From: Candidatus Paraprevotella stercoravium
Lineage (GTDB): Bacteria; Bacteroidota; Bacteroidia; Bacteroidales; Bacteroidaceae
Direction: 5' to 3'
Length of the DNA: 57,200 nucleotides
Assembly: GCA_944320795.1 (NCBI GenBank)
Contig: CALUIU010000021.1
Coordinates: 1-57,200 of the forward strand
Under the pieces are notes generated by a model. That model was not told where the DNA came from and ran no database searches. It was given only the letters and a program-made list of their open reading frames with translations. Positions 8,963-19,300 of this stretch are shown here, piece after piece; the stretch's first letter is position 1; each line of letters starts with the position of its first letter. The position numbers were made by a program, and so were the translations under genes.

Positions 8963-9964
8963 ATGGAAAAGATAAATGCAATTATTACCGGTGTCGGAGG
9001 ATACGTTCCTGATTATGTACTGAACAATGAGGAATTGTCTCGTATGGTGGATACCAACGACGAGTGGATCATGACACGTATCGGTATCAAGGAAAGAAGA
9101 ATCTTGAACGAAGAAGGTCTGGGTACCAGTTATCTGGCACGTAAGGCTGCCAAGCAGCTGCTTCAGAAGACCGGTGTGAGTCCGTTGGATGTGGATTGTG
9201 TCATCGTTGCTACGACCACTCCTGACTATCACTTCCCGTCAACTGCTTCTATTGTGATCGGTAAACTGGGAATGGAGAATGCCTTTGCTTATGACTTGCA
9301 GGCCGCATGTAGCGGTTTCCTGTTTGCCATGGATACGGCTTCAGCTTTAATCACCAGCGGACGATACAAGAGAATCATGGTGATCGGTGCCGACAAGATG
9401 TCTTCCATGGTTGACTATACAGACCGTGCCACCTGTCCTATCTTTGGTGACGGTGCCGCTGCTGTATTCGTTGAGCCGACCACAGAAGATTTGGGATGGA
9501 AAGATTCTTATCTGCGTACAGACGGAAAGGGATTGCCTTTCCTGTGTATGAAGGCAGGTGGTTCTGTTTGCCCTCCTTCTTATTTCTCTTTGGACAACCG
9601 TATGCACTATCTGCATCAGGAAGGAAGAACCGTGTTCAAGTTCGCTGTAACCAATATGAGCGATACCTGTGCTCTGATCGCCGAGCGTAACGGACTGACC
9701 AAGGATAATATCGCATGGGTAATCCCTCATCAGGCAAATGTGCGCATCATCGAGGCTGTGGCTAACCGTCTGGAACTTCCGATGGATAAGATGATGATGA
9801 ACATTCAGCGCTATGGAAATACCAGTGCGGCAACACTTCCGTTGGCTCTTTGGGATTATGAAAAGCAGTTGAAGAAGGGAGATAATCTGATCTTTACCGC
9901 TTTCGGAGCAGGATTTACCTGGGGAGCAGCCTACATGAAGTGGGGATACGACGGTTCCAAATAA
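8963..9964 (+). CDS. fabH: Beta-ketoacyl-ACP synthase III
   Basis: FabH starts fatty-acid synthesis by condensing an acyl-CoA with malonyl-ACP in the cytoplasm. The 333-residue protein has the catalytic triad in its usual setting: Cys116 in [13 protein letters not shown], His in [12 protein letters not shown] (near 255) and Asn in [11 protein letters not shown] (near 285). The C-terminal [13 protein letters not shown] is also typical. It follows yceD and rpmF, an order shared with many bacteria, which ties lipid synthesis to ribosome genes. A terminator hairpin lies directly downstream, although the era frame continues in the same direction. Confidence 0.97.
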   Translation: MEKINAIITGVGGYVPDYVLNNEELSRMVDTNDEWIMTRIGIKERRILNEEGLGTSYLARKAAKQLLQKTGVSPLDVDCVIVATTTPDYHFPSTASIVIGKLGMENAFAYDLQAACSGFLFAMDTASALITSGRYKRIMVIGADKMSSMVDYTDRATCPIFGDGAAAVFVEPTTEDLGWKDSYLRTDGKGLPFLCMKAGGSVCPPSYFSLDNRMHYLHQEGRTVFKFAVTNMSDTCALIAERNGLTKDNIAWVIPHQANVRIIEAVANRLELPMDKMMMNIQRYGNTSAATLPLALWDYEKQLKKGDNLIFTAFGAGFTWGAAYMKWGYDGSK

Positions 9965-9998
9965 AGAAATGTCTGTTCGATACCATTTTAAATAACAG

Positions 9999-10030
9999 AA
10001 AAACGCATCGTTTTCAAGGTGCGTTTTTTT
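9999..10030 (+). terminator. Terminator after fabH
   Basis: AAAAACGCA (9999-10007) pairs with TGCGTTTTT (10020-10028), followed by more T residues. It could separate fabH from era or only reduce read-through, because no strong promoter is evident between it and era. Confidence 0.8.
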
Positions 10031-10043
10031 ATTCAATAAAATC

Positions 10044-10934
10044 ATGATTATGACACATAAAGCCGGATTTGTAAATATTGTGGGAAATCCGAATGTCGGA
10101 AAATCCACGCTGATGAACCTGTTGGTGGGAGAGCGCATATCCATTGCCACGTTCAAAGCCCAGACTACGCGTCATCGTATTATGGGTATCCTGAATACAG
10201 AGGACATGCAGATTTGTTTTTCAGATACGCCTGGAGTGCTGAAACCGAACTACAAGTTGCAAGAATCCATGTTGAATTTCTCGGAGTCCGCTTTGCAGGA
10301 TGCCGATGTTCTGCTTTATGTGACCGATATGGTAGAGACTCCAGACAAGAACGAATCTTTTCTGGAACAGGTATCCAAGATGAATGTTCCGGTGCTGGTG
10401 CTGATCAATAAGATTGATCTGGCAGACCAGAACTCTTTGGGCGATAAAGTAGCGGTATGGCATGAGGTGCTGCCACAGGCGGAAATCATTCCGATTTCGG
10501 CCAAGTGCAAGTTTAATGTGGATGTGGTTCTGAAACGTATCAAGGAACTGTTGCCGGATTCGCCTCCATATTTCGGAAAAGACCAGTGGACCGACAAGCC
10601 GGCCCGATTCTTCGTCACAGAGATTATCCGGGAGAAGATTCTGCTTTATTATGACAAGGAAATACCTTATTCGGTAGAAGTAGTGGTGGAATCTTTCAAG
10701 GAAGACAAAAAATCCATTCATATTCATGCTGTCATTTACGTGGAGCGTGAGTCACAGAAGGGAATCATTATCGGGCATCAAGGCGTGGCTTTGAAGAAAG
10801 TTGCTTCGGAAGCCCGTAAGGAATTGGAACGTTTCTTTGGCAAGAGCATCTATCTGGAAACCTTTGTCAAGGTGGATAAGGATTGGAGAAGCTCGGACAA
10901 GGCTTTGAAGAACTTTGGTTATAACTTAGATTGA
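10044..10934 (+). CDS. era: GTPase Era
   Basis: Era is a GTPase that binds the 3' end of 16S rRNA and helps 30S subunit maturation. Visible are the P-loop [12 protein letters not shown] (near residue 14), the switch region AQTTRHRIMG, DTPG (G3) and NKIDL (G4). The C-terminal KH domain has the GIIIGHQGVALKKVASEAR loop (near residue 238). Length (296 residues) is normal. The ATG at 10044 is two codons before a second in-frame ATG (10050); either could serve. It precedes der, a second ribosome-assembly GTPase, by 33 bases. Confidence 0.97.
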   Translation: MIMTHKAGFVNIVGNPNVGKSTLMNLLVGERISIATFKAQTTRHRIMGILNTEDMQICFSDTPGVLKPNYKLQESMLNFSESALQDADVLLYVTDMVETPDKNESFLEQVSKMNVPVLVLINKIDLADQNSLGDKVAVWHEVLPQAEIIPISAKCKFNVDVVLKRIKELLPDSPPYFGKDQWTDKPARFFVTEIIREKILLYYDKEIPYSVEVVVESFKEDKKSIHIHAVIYVERESQKGIIIGHQGVALKKVASEARKELERFFGKSIYLETFVKVDKDWRSSDKALKNFGYNLD

Positions 10935-10967
10935 TTAATAGGCTGTGAAGCCAAAACAAAATAAAAT

Positions 10968-12281
10968 TTGGGAAATTTAGTTGCTATTGTAGGACGCCCC
11001 AATGTCGGGAAATCTACTTTGTTTAATCGTCTGACCAAGACGCGCCATGCGATAGTCAGCGATGAGGCCGGAACCACACGCGACCGTCAGTATGGCAAGT
11101 CGGAATGGGTTGGCCGTGAGTTCTCTGTTGTGGATACCGGAGGATGGGTTGTCAATTCAGATGATATTTTTGAAGAAGAGATCAGAAAGCAGGTTACTTT
11201 GGCTACCGAGGAGGCTGATGTAATTCTGTTTGTTGTGGATGTGCATAATGGTGTGACCGATTTGGATGAGGCTGTTGCCGGTATTCTGCGCCGCACCAAG
11301 AAACCGGTAATTCTGGTTGCCAATAAGACGGATACTAATGATTTGATATACAGTGCAGCCGAATTCTATGCGTTGGGATTAGGAGACCCGTATTGTATTT
11401 CTGCCGCTACTGGAAGTGGTACCGGTGATTTGTTGGACTATGTAGTTTCCAGATTCCCGAAGGAAGCTAAGGAAGAGGCTGATGAAAATATTCCCCGTTT
11501 TGCTGTCGTAGGTCGTCCGAATGCCGGAAAGTCCAGTCTGGTCAATGCGTTTATCGGTGAGGAGCGTAATATTGTGACCGATATAGCCGGAACAACCCGC
11601 GACTCTATCTATACTCGTTATAATAAGTTCGGTTTTGATTTCTATCTGGTGGATACAGCCGGTATTCGTCGTAAGAATAAGGTGACCGAGGATTTGGAGT
11701 ATTATTCCGTGATGCGTTCTATCCGTTCCATCGAAAATTCGGATGTTTGTATTCTGATGATCGATGCTACCAGAGGAATAGAGGCCCAGGACCTGAATAT
11801 TTTCCAGCTTATTCAGCGTAACAACAAGAGTCTGGTGGTTGTGGTGAACAAGTGGGATCTGGTGGAAGAGAAAACCACTATGGTAATGAAAGAGTTCGAA
11901 CTGGCTATCCGTAATCGTATGGCACCGTTTGACGATTTCCCGATTATCTTTGCTTCTGCATTGACCAAGCAACGTATCTTCAAAGTGCTGGAAACTGCCA
12001 AAGATGTATTCTTGAGCCGTAAGACCCGTGTGTCTACAGCAAAACTGAACGAAGAGATGCTTCCGCTGATTGAGGCTTATCCGCCACCATCAATCAAAGG
12101 TAAGTATATTAAGATCAAATATTGTATGCAGTTGCCGAATACACAGATTCCTTCTTTCGTATTCTATGCCAACCTGCCTCAGTATGTCAAGGAACCGTAT
12201 AAGCGCTTCCTGGAGAACAAGATCCGCGAACGCTGGAATTTCTCTGGAACTCCGATAAATATATTTATTCGTCAGAAGTAA
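10968..12281 (+). CDS. der: GTPase Der (EngA)
   Basis: Der carries two GTPase domains and acts in 50S ribosome assembly. The first domain has [19 protein letters not shown] and NKTD. The second has [21 protein letters not shown] and NKWD. A KH-like domain closes the 437-residue protein (about 350-437). The start is TTG at 10968. The N-terminus it gives ([16 protein letters not shown]) matches the family exactly, and no in-frame ATG or GTG is suitably placed upstream. A TTG start may keep translation low. The stop overlaps the start of the following lipoprotein gene (TAATG). Confidence 0.96.
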   Translation: MGNLVAIVGRPNVGKSTLFNRLTKTRHAIVSDEAGTTRDRQYGKSEWVGREFSVVDTGGWVVNSDDIFEEEIRKQVTLATEEADVILFVVDVHNGVTDLDEAVAGILRRTKKPVILVANKTDTNDLIYSAAEFYALGLGDPYCISAATGSGTGDLLDYVVSRFPKEAKEEADENIPRFAVVGRPNAGKSSLVNAFIGEERNIVTDIAGTTRDSIYTRYNKFGFDFYLVDTAGIRRKNKVTEDLEYYSVMRSIRSIENSDVCILMIDATRGIEAQDLNIFQLIQRNNKSLVVVVNKWDLVEEKTTMVMKEFELAIRNRMAPFDDFPIIFASALTKQRIFKVLETAKDVFLSRKTRVSTAKLNEEMLPLIEAYPPPSIKGKYIKIKYCMQLPNTQIPSFVFYANLPQYVKEPYKRFLENKIRERWNFSGTPINIFIRQK

Positions 12282-12679
12282 TGAAAATCAGTCGGCTGTT
12301 TGTTGCAATATCGGTTGTGTTGTGTGTGTGTTTGGGTGTGTTGTCTTGCAAAAAAGAAGCACCGGAAGATGCTGCGGCACAAATGGCTTTGACATGCTAT
12401 CAGCATTTGATAGCAGAGGAGTATGATGCTTATCTTCAGGCAATGGTGGATTATGAACACATGCCGGCATCATACCGCGAGGAACTGAAAGCCTTGTTGG
12501 CTCAGTATGTCCGGAAGGAAATAACCGAGCGTGGAGGGTTTTCCAATGTAACGGTTAATTCTGATACAATAATAGGAACGCGGGCCAATGTATTCCTGCA
12601 ATTGAAGTTTAAAGATGGCTCAACAGAAGAAATATCAGTTCCCATGATCTATGACGGTAATGTTTGGAAATTGCAATAA
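12281..12679 (+). CDS. Small lipoprotein, DUF4878-like
   Basis: The 132-residue product has a lipoprotein signal (hydrophobic stretch 6-21, then LSCKKE with the lipid-carrying Cys at 23). The rest has the size and build of NTF2-like DUF4878 lipoproteins: a helical start (AAQMALTCYQHLIAEEYDAY) followed by beta strands (ANVFLQLKFKDG, VWKLQ). The family assignment is by overall pattern only and the function is unknown. It overlaps the der stop by one base and ends the operon before a terminator at 12706. Confidence 0.75.
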   Translation: MKISRLFVAISVVLCVCLGVLSCKKEAPEDAAAQMALTCYQHLIAEEYDAYLQAMVDYEHMPASYREELKALLAQYVRKEITERGGFSNVTVNSDTIIGTRANVFLQLKFKDGSTEEISVPMIYDGNVWKLQ

Positions 12680-12705
12680 ACGGAACAGATATAGAATTTT
12701 TATTT

Positions 12706-12751
12706 AAACGCAATAGAGGGTGTGTCAGTGGACATACCCTCTATTGCGTTT
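12706..12751 (+). terminator. Terminator of the der operon
   Basis: AAACGCAATAGAGGGT (12706-12721) pairs perfectly with ACCCTCTATTGCGTTT (12736-12751). The stem is 16 bp. A U tract is short, but the stem is strong. Confidence 0.85.
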
Positions 12752-13359
12752 GAATATTTCTCTTGAGTTTGTTTATGGAAATAAAGATATTGAAGCATTT
12801 GTTTTTATTTCCAGTAGATATGGATTTTGGGAAATTAAATGCTTTAATATTACAGGGTTATGAAGCTGTTTGCAAGAACATATTTTTAGTAATGGGTTAA
12901 TCTTCTATAAACTGTTGTTTTGCGTCATTGTTATAGTTGTGTATTCATTTCATTTTTGTATTTTTGCAAAAGAAAAATATTAGGCAGTATAACCAACTGC
13001 AGAGATAAACTAAGCCGAACTAAACTAAACCAAATGCAAATTAATCATGTGTAGGGAAAAATCTTGTTTTTGATGAATCGTTTATTTTGACCAGCCGTGG
13101 CAACTTATATCATGAGTTGCTGAAAATTTTGTCAGTTCTTTATGTCAATGTGTATGCTGATACTGTTAGTAAACAGATTTAGCATACAGCAACCGTGTGT
13201 GACTGTTTCTCTTGTGTTATAACATTTGGGGCATATTGGATTTGTTTGGACAAAGTGTGACTGAATTTTTAAGTGATTGAAAAACTGGCTTTGGCCGATT
13301 TGATTGTTTAACTTTTATTCTTTCGGTAAGGAATACCGAAATATCGGATAACAAAAGTA
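12752..13359 (+). other. Intergenic region with a long 5' leader
   Basis: No gene is visible. It contains a weak hairpin (12777-12785 with 12804-12812), the promoter at 12937-12966 and then a leader of about 390 bases. Just before the ATG at 13360 is a small stem, TTTCGGTA (13321-13328) with TACCGAAA (13334-13341), whose position could affect ribosome access. I do not recognise a riboswitch. Confidence 0.5.
12937..12966 (+). promoter_or_regulatory. Promoter of the giant secreted-protein operon
   Basis: TTG at 12937-12939, a 19-bp spacer and TATTTTTG at 12959-12966 fit the Bacteroides promoter pattern. Transcription from here would give an unusually long untranslated leader of about 390 bases. 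Confidence 0.65.
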
Positions 13360-16300
13360 ATGAGAAAGAAAGCTATACCTTTATTTTTACTGATTCCGGC
13401 AGTTGCGTGGTCTATAGCTGGAAATTTGAGTGATGATCACCTTACTGCGATCAAAAATAAATTGAACTCCATTCCTGATTCCATGTTTTCATCTGTGAAA
13501 AAGGAAGACTTGTTAGCAGATGAAGTATATATGAAGTTGGCACGTGACGGGTGGAGTCAGAATGAAATCAAGTCAATCTTTGGGGATTACCTGAAGCGTA
13601 ACAGAAGTAAGGTCAGAGGATCATTGGAATATGGCAGATATGCAAAGCAATGGTTGCCGACCTACGGCTATATTCCAGGCGGAGATACTATATATCAATT
13701 TGCGGACACTGCCTACAACGAAAATATGATGCGTGCGGTAAAATCTTTTGCCTTGACAAAAGATGGCAATGATTTTAACGATTATTATTTGTCGGAAGAA
13801 TATTCTCCAGAGCCAAGATTACGTGGAGAGCGCCAACCGGGAGTGTTCAGACCGGCAAAGCCAAAGCCGTCATCCGGTAGAATCCATTGGATTCAGGTAC
13901 ATCCGACAGATCCGGATAAACTTATGGTAATTCCCGACGGTTCCGGTATATGTCGTACTGATGACGGCGGAAAACATTGGGAGTTGATTACTGATCGTAT
14001 TCCGGAGAGATATCATCGAAACACGGCGACTCATTCTGCCATACCGGTTGATCCGGATGACTGGAATCATCTGTTTGCCTTTATGTCCAATGGAAATCCC
14101 GTCTATGAGACCATGGATGGCGGTAAGACATGGACAAGAGTAGAGGGAGCTACCCATAAGGGATTTAAGCGTGGACATGCTTTCAGAGACAGCGAGGGGA
14201 CGCTTAAGTTCATCGGCGCGGTACAGAATGGTGGAAACAATTACTGGTCAAGTGAATTATGGATCAGTGAAAATAAGGGAGTAACATGGAGTCGCGTGCA
14301 GATTCCGGATTCTTTGATTGATGTCCGCCCGGAGAATAACGTAAAGGGTGCCTGGTTCCAGGAAACGGCCTTTCATCCTAAAAACCGTGATCTGATATTC
14401 TTCCCGACTTCCAGAGCAATTTATTACTTTGACAATGGTGGCAGACCCGAGGTAGTCAATGGAGTAAAGAAATATGTTCTGAAGAAGCTGCATTTTAAGG
14501 TGTATAATGCAGACAGTACACAATTGCGCAGTGAGGGATATAATTTCCCGTTTGAGGCAACTACTCAGGCTTTCCTGAATATCAATCCGAACAATCCGAA
14601 TGAAATGTGGTTTGCAACAGGTTCGCGTAACGTCAGTTTTGGAAGCTATTCGGCTTTATACCGAACAAGAGACGGAGGAAAGACCTGGATTACTTTGCAG
14701 GAGCCCTATCATGGAATCGGTAGCGGAAGAATCTACGGAAATGAATGTCCTTGGGGATGGCTTGGAGGCTTTGGCGTAAACTATGCAGATACAAGATATC
14801 TCTATGGATGTTCCATGAGTTCTGGATATAGCGAAGACGGAGGTGTGAATTTTAGAGAGTATGCATGGGGTAACCGTCTTAAGTCATTGCAGGCTGACGG
14901 CAATTATTACCATGTAACGAATTCACGTCACAATGCGGATAATCATGCTATTGTATCGCATGCATCCGGCCGAGTGTTCAGGGCCTCAGATAGCGGTATT
15001 CTGATGAAAGACAAGAATATCAATAATCACGAGTGGACCAATATCGGAGGTGATATGGGACAGATGCTGTTCTATTGTATCCGCGTGAATGAATTCGGCG
15101 ATCAAATGATGCACGGAAATACCCAGGATATTGATGTACAGACTTATCGTGAAGGAAGATGGGGAAATTGGCGAGGATATGAAGGAAGCACTGCCTTTAT
15201 TAATCCTTACAGTAACATGGGCTATTATCCGTCAGGTGGTGGAGGAATTGACGGTCTTGACTATGGCAGCTGGGTTGGTCATGATGTTAAAGCTGATGTT
15301 TGTACCGGCAACTGGTATGTGCAGCAGAATGAAAAACTGTTTATCATAGAGGATTTCGGAAAGAAGTCACGCCGAGTGAAGATTCAGAGTGCAGCTGGTG
15401 AGGACCAGAACGTGAACTCATATGTGCTTTCCCGAAACAACCCTTCTAATGATGGCTCTACAGTCTGGGTAAGAACCGGAGGAAGCTGGTTCAGATATTC
15501 GCATGACAACGGAAATACCTTTACTTATGCCTATCAGGTGGCTAATTTGAATAATGTACAGACTTTTGCCGCTGATCCGAATGATTGGACAAAGCTGTAT
15601 ATTGTGGCGAAGTCTGGATCTGATTCAAAAATATATTTGTGTGATATGGTGAAGAAAACCATATTGCAGGATCTGACATACAATCTGCCTAAGAATATGA
15701 CTTGCAATACACTCTTCTTGCATGAAGGTAGCGGAGATTTGTATTTTTACAATAGCTCAACCGGTATCTTTATTCTGGAGAACGGTTCTACGGAATGGAA
15801 ATTCTGGATGAAGGGGTATAATGCGGCTAAATCAGGAAGTGTGATCATTAACTATACAACACAGGAGATGGTGCTTCATGATTATGGTCGTGGCATTTAT
15901 GTGGCAGACCTGGAGAACCCGTCTGACCGCTATTTTGATGATGGATTTCAGCTGAAGGTATTGTCTTGCCATTCCGGCAGACTTACTTTAGGTATCAATA
16001 CTCATTGGACCATACCATTCTATTATAACTATGTTTGGACTGTAAATGGAGTGGATGTGAACAATCCTTATCAGTATCTGACGCATTCTCTGAAGGCTGG
16101 AGATAAAGTGCAGCTTAAGCTGACTCTTAGAGAGTCGCCGGATGTATCGACATTGTCCGAAGTTTATGTGGTGAAAGATTCAGATTTAAACGGGTCGTCT
16201 GCAACAAAACAGAGCAAAGCGGCAGGCAGCCGTCCGAAGGCCTTGTATTCTGATGGAAACGGACGTGTGGATCTGGGATATGTCGACTTGTTCCTGAATG

Positions 16301-19300
16301 ACTTTAGTATAGATCTGTGGGTTTGTCCGGAATCATCAACCGGAGTTATATTGGCTAATGGCCAGAAAGTACAGACCAGAGATGGAAGAGGCTGGTGGTT
16401 AGGTCTGGATAACGGAACACTGAAGTTTAATTACGTGCCGACCAATAAATTTGATCAGCCGACTTACGAAACCAGAGTGGATCAGGAAAGAACGCTTCAG
16501 GCAGGAACCTTACCGTTGAAGAAGTGGAGTCATGTCGTATTGACCCAGGAAAGAAGCGGTTCCATTTCCATCTATGTAAACGGAGTCAAGAAAGTAACCG
16601 GTGAAAGAATACTTCCAAAGCATTCTTTGAACAATGCCCTGTATCTTTCTTTGTTTGCTGATGGATATGAGCAGGCTCCTCTTGCCGGTACTGTAGACGA
16701 ACTCAAGATCTGGAAATATTCGATGAATGAAGTTGATGTAAGAAAGGCTATGAATTCGCAGATTACATCGAATACAAATGCTCTGGTATATTATCATTCA
16801 TTCGATGCGGACAAACTGGAAGATAACAGAGAAGCATTTTCACAAGTGGCTCCGCATTCCAGAATTTTGGCACGTACTAAGGCGATGTTGTCTCCTGTTG
16901 CAGGTAAGGCTGAAACGGTAGATCATGGGATTCCTGTCTCTGGAGGATGGATTGGTGATGAGGCTTCAGCCAAAGTATCTCTGAGTGGTGTGAATGATCA
17001 GGTTTTTGTAAACTCTGATTTATATGCCTATTCGTTCAGACATAATTTCCTGGAGGATACATTGTCGAATCTGAATCCAAAATATTACACCGTTGCGCCG
17101 TATGCCTATATCCTAAGAGACTTTACTGCAACAGACTTGTCTCAAAAGGTAAATATCATTTTCAGAAAGAATGATCATATGAACTCGGCAGAATATCGTT
17201 TGTATGCGGCTGCAGCCGACATGCCTTCATCTTATTGGGCCGAGATTGCAAAATTAAAGCTCAATAATGATGGAAACTATATGGCAGAAGGTCTGACACT
17301 TCAGCAGATTCTGAATAACAAGCTGATTATTGTCAGTCTGGACAACGGTATTGAGATTATTCCGGATGAAGGAAGCAATATGAAGGCCGGTAAGGTAACC
17401 GTAACTGAAAGCGGATATACGGAGGTTCCGTTTACCGCTTATCTCCGTGGTGGAAATGAACCGGAAGACGAATGCAAACTGAAGGCTTCTTCTGCGGCTG
17501 TGAGATTTGATGGTCCGTTGAACTTTGTTCAAGGAAAGGCTACTGGCAAGATCATTATCGATTCTGACAAACTGGATAATTTGACTTCCAATATGGTTAG
17601 TATATCGTCAGATGATGCACCGGTCGTTCCGTTCTCATTTGCAATCAGCGATCAGCGTATATCAAAAGATGAGCGAAATGCTGTAAGAGGAAATTGGGGA
17701 GGATTCTATGTAGGTGATGCTTCTACGTTCAGCTCGTTGAACTCATCGAATACGATGACATTCATGACTTGGGTACGTATAGAAGACAAATCCGTTTTGG
17801 AAAGAATGGTTGGTCTGATGATGTTCCGTAGCAGTAGCGGTGCAACAGGTTTACATATTGACAGAGGAAATGTACGGTGTCATTGGAATGAGGAATCCTG
17901 GAGCTGGAGTACGGCGTCAGATCTTAACATTACGGCGTCAGACCTTGGCAGATGGATGCATATCGCTATGGTGGCCCGTCCGGATGGTATGGATTACTAT
18001 CTCAATGGACGTAAATTTACAATAGCCCGTAGCATAAGCCGAACCAGGATAGCTTCTGAGATGATGTTGGGTATGACCTCTTCAGGAGAGAAGTATTTTA
18101 AAGGTTCTTTTGATCAGATGATGGTTTGGAACCGTTCCCTGACGCAAGATGAGGTATTACATTATATGCATCATCCGGCAGAGTTGGGCAATAGCGGATT
18201 GATTGCATATGCCAACATGGATATGAAGGATTCCAATGGTATGCCGATTGAATTGGTTTCCGGTAAATCATTTAGAACAAATGGTGGAACGGAATTAACG
18301 GTTTTATCGGAATTTCCATATAATCCTGTCCATTCAGTATCTCATACTTCGGTTGACAATAAGGCATGCATACATGTTTCTTCGAATGGTAATCCTGTTG
18401 ATTATGCGTTGAATGTGTTTCAGGAATATTCTTACAATTATATTCAGAATGCACGGTCTTTGGAACTTCCGTTAACAAAGGAAAGCTATTCGTTAGTACC
18501 ATTGAATAATGTTGCCTATGGAGAATCAGATATCTTAAAATTAGATTATACAAGTACGATTTTGGTGTCTGGTGATTCTGTTAAACTGGCCATACGTCCG
18601 TTGGGTTCTTTAGAGCCTTATAGTATGTTTTATGCGAATGCTGCAGATACTGACGGTCACGTATCTTTTGAGATTCCGGCACAAAGCATACAAAGAGCTG
18701 TTGAAGTGATGTTCTTCTCAACACAAAGTGTATCGGAGCGTCCAGTGAAGGCCAGTCTGTCCTTGTACGATAAGGAGCATCGTCCGGCAAATGCCTTTGT
18801 TCTTCATGATGAAGAGAAAGAAATTCATTTTGATGTCACATTGCGTTCTGGAAACCCGTCAGTAAAGGTTCCTGTATATATTAAGGAAACTTCTTACGCA
18901 AAAGCACTCACAGACTCGGTAGATCTTTCTGTGAAGAATCCTAGAGTAACAGTAGTTCTGGATTACAATCTGATGAATAAGTTGGCGTGGAATCCGGTAA
19001 CAGTAAATCTTTTGGGCGTAGATTCTGAGCCGATAGAGCTTCAGGTTGCTTTTGAGCCTAAAGTCAGACTTTCTGTGGATGGTGCAGAGAGAGCACTTCA
19101 TAGTGCTACATCTTTGGTTCCTACGTATCCGGTAAAGGTTGAGTTGGTACAGGGTATTCTGGATGAGGATGTGAAATTAGAAGTTGTATCAGAGGTACCG
19201 GGTGTGGTGAATGGAATGGCTGGTGTTATGTTTAACAACACCAATGTCAAATATTCCGATTTGAACTTCTTTGGTGTAGAGAATCAATTGGATGATGGAT

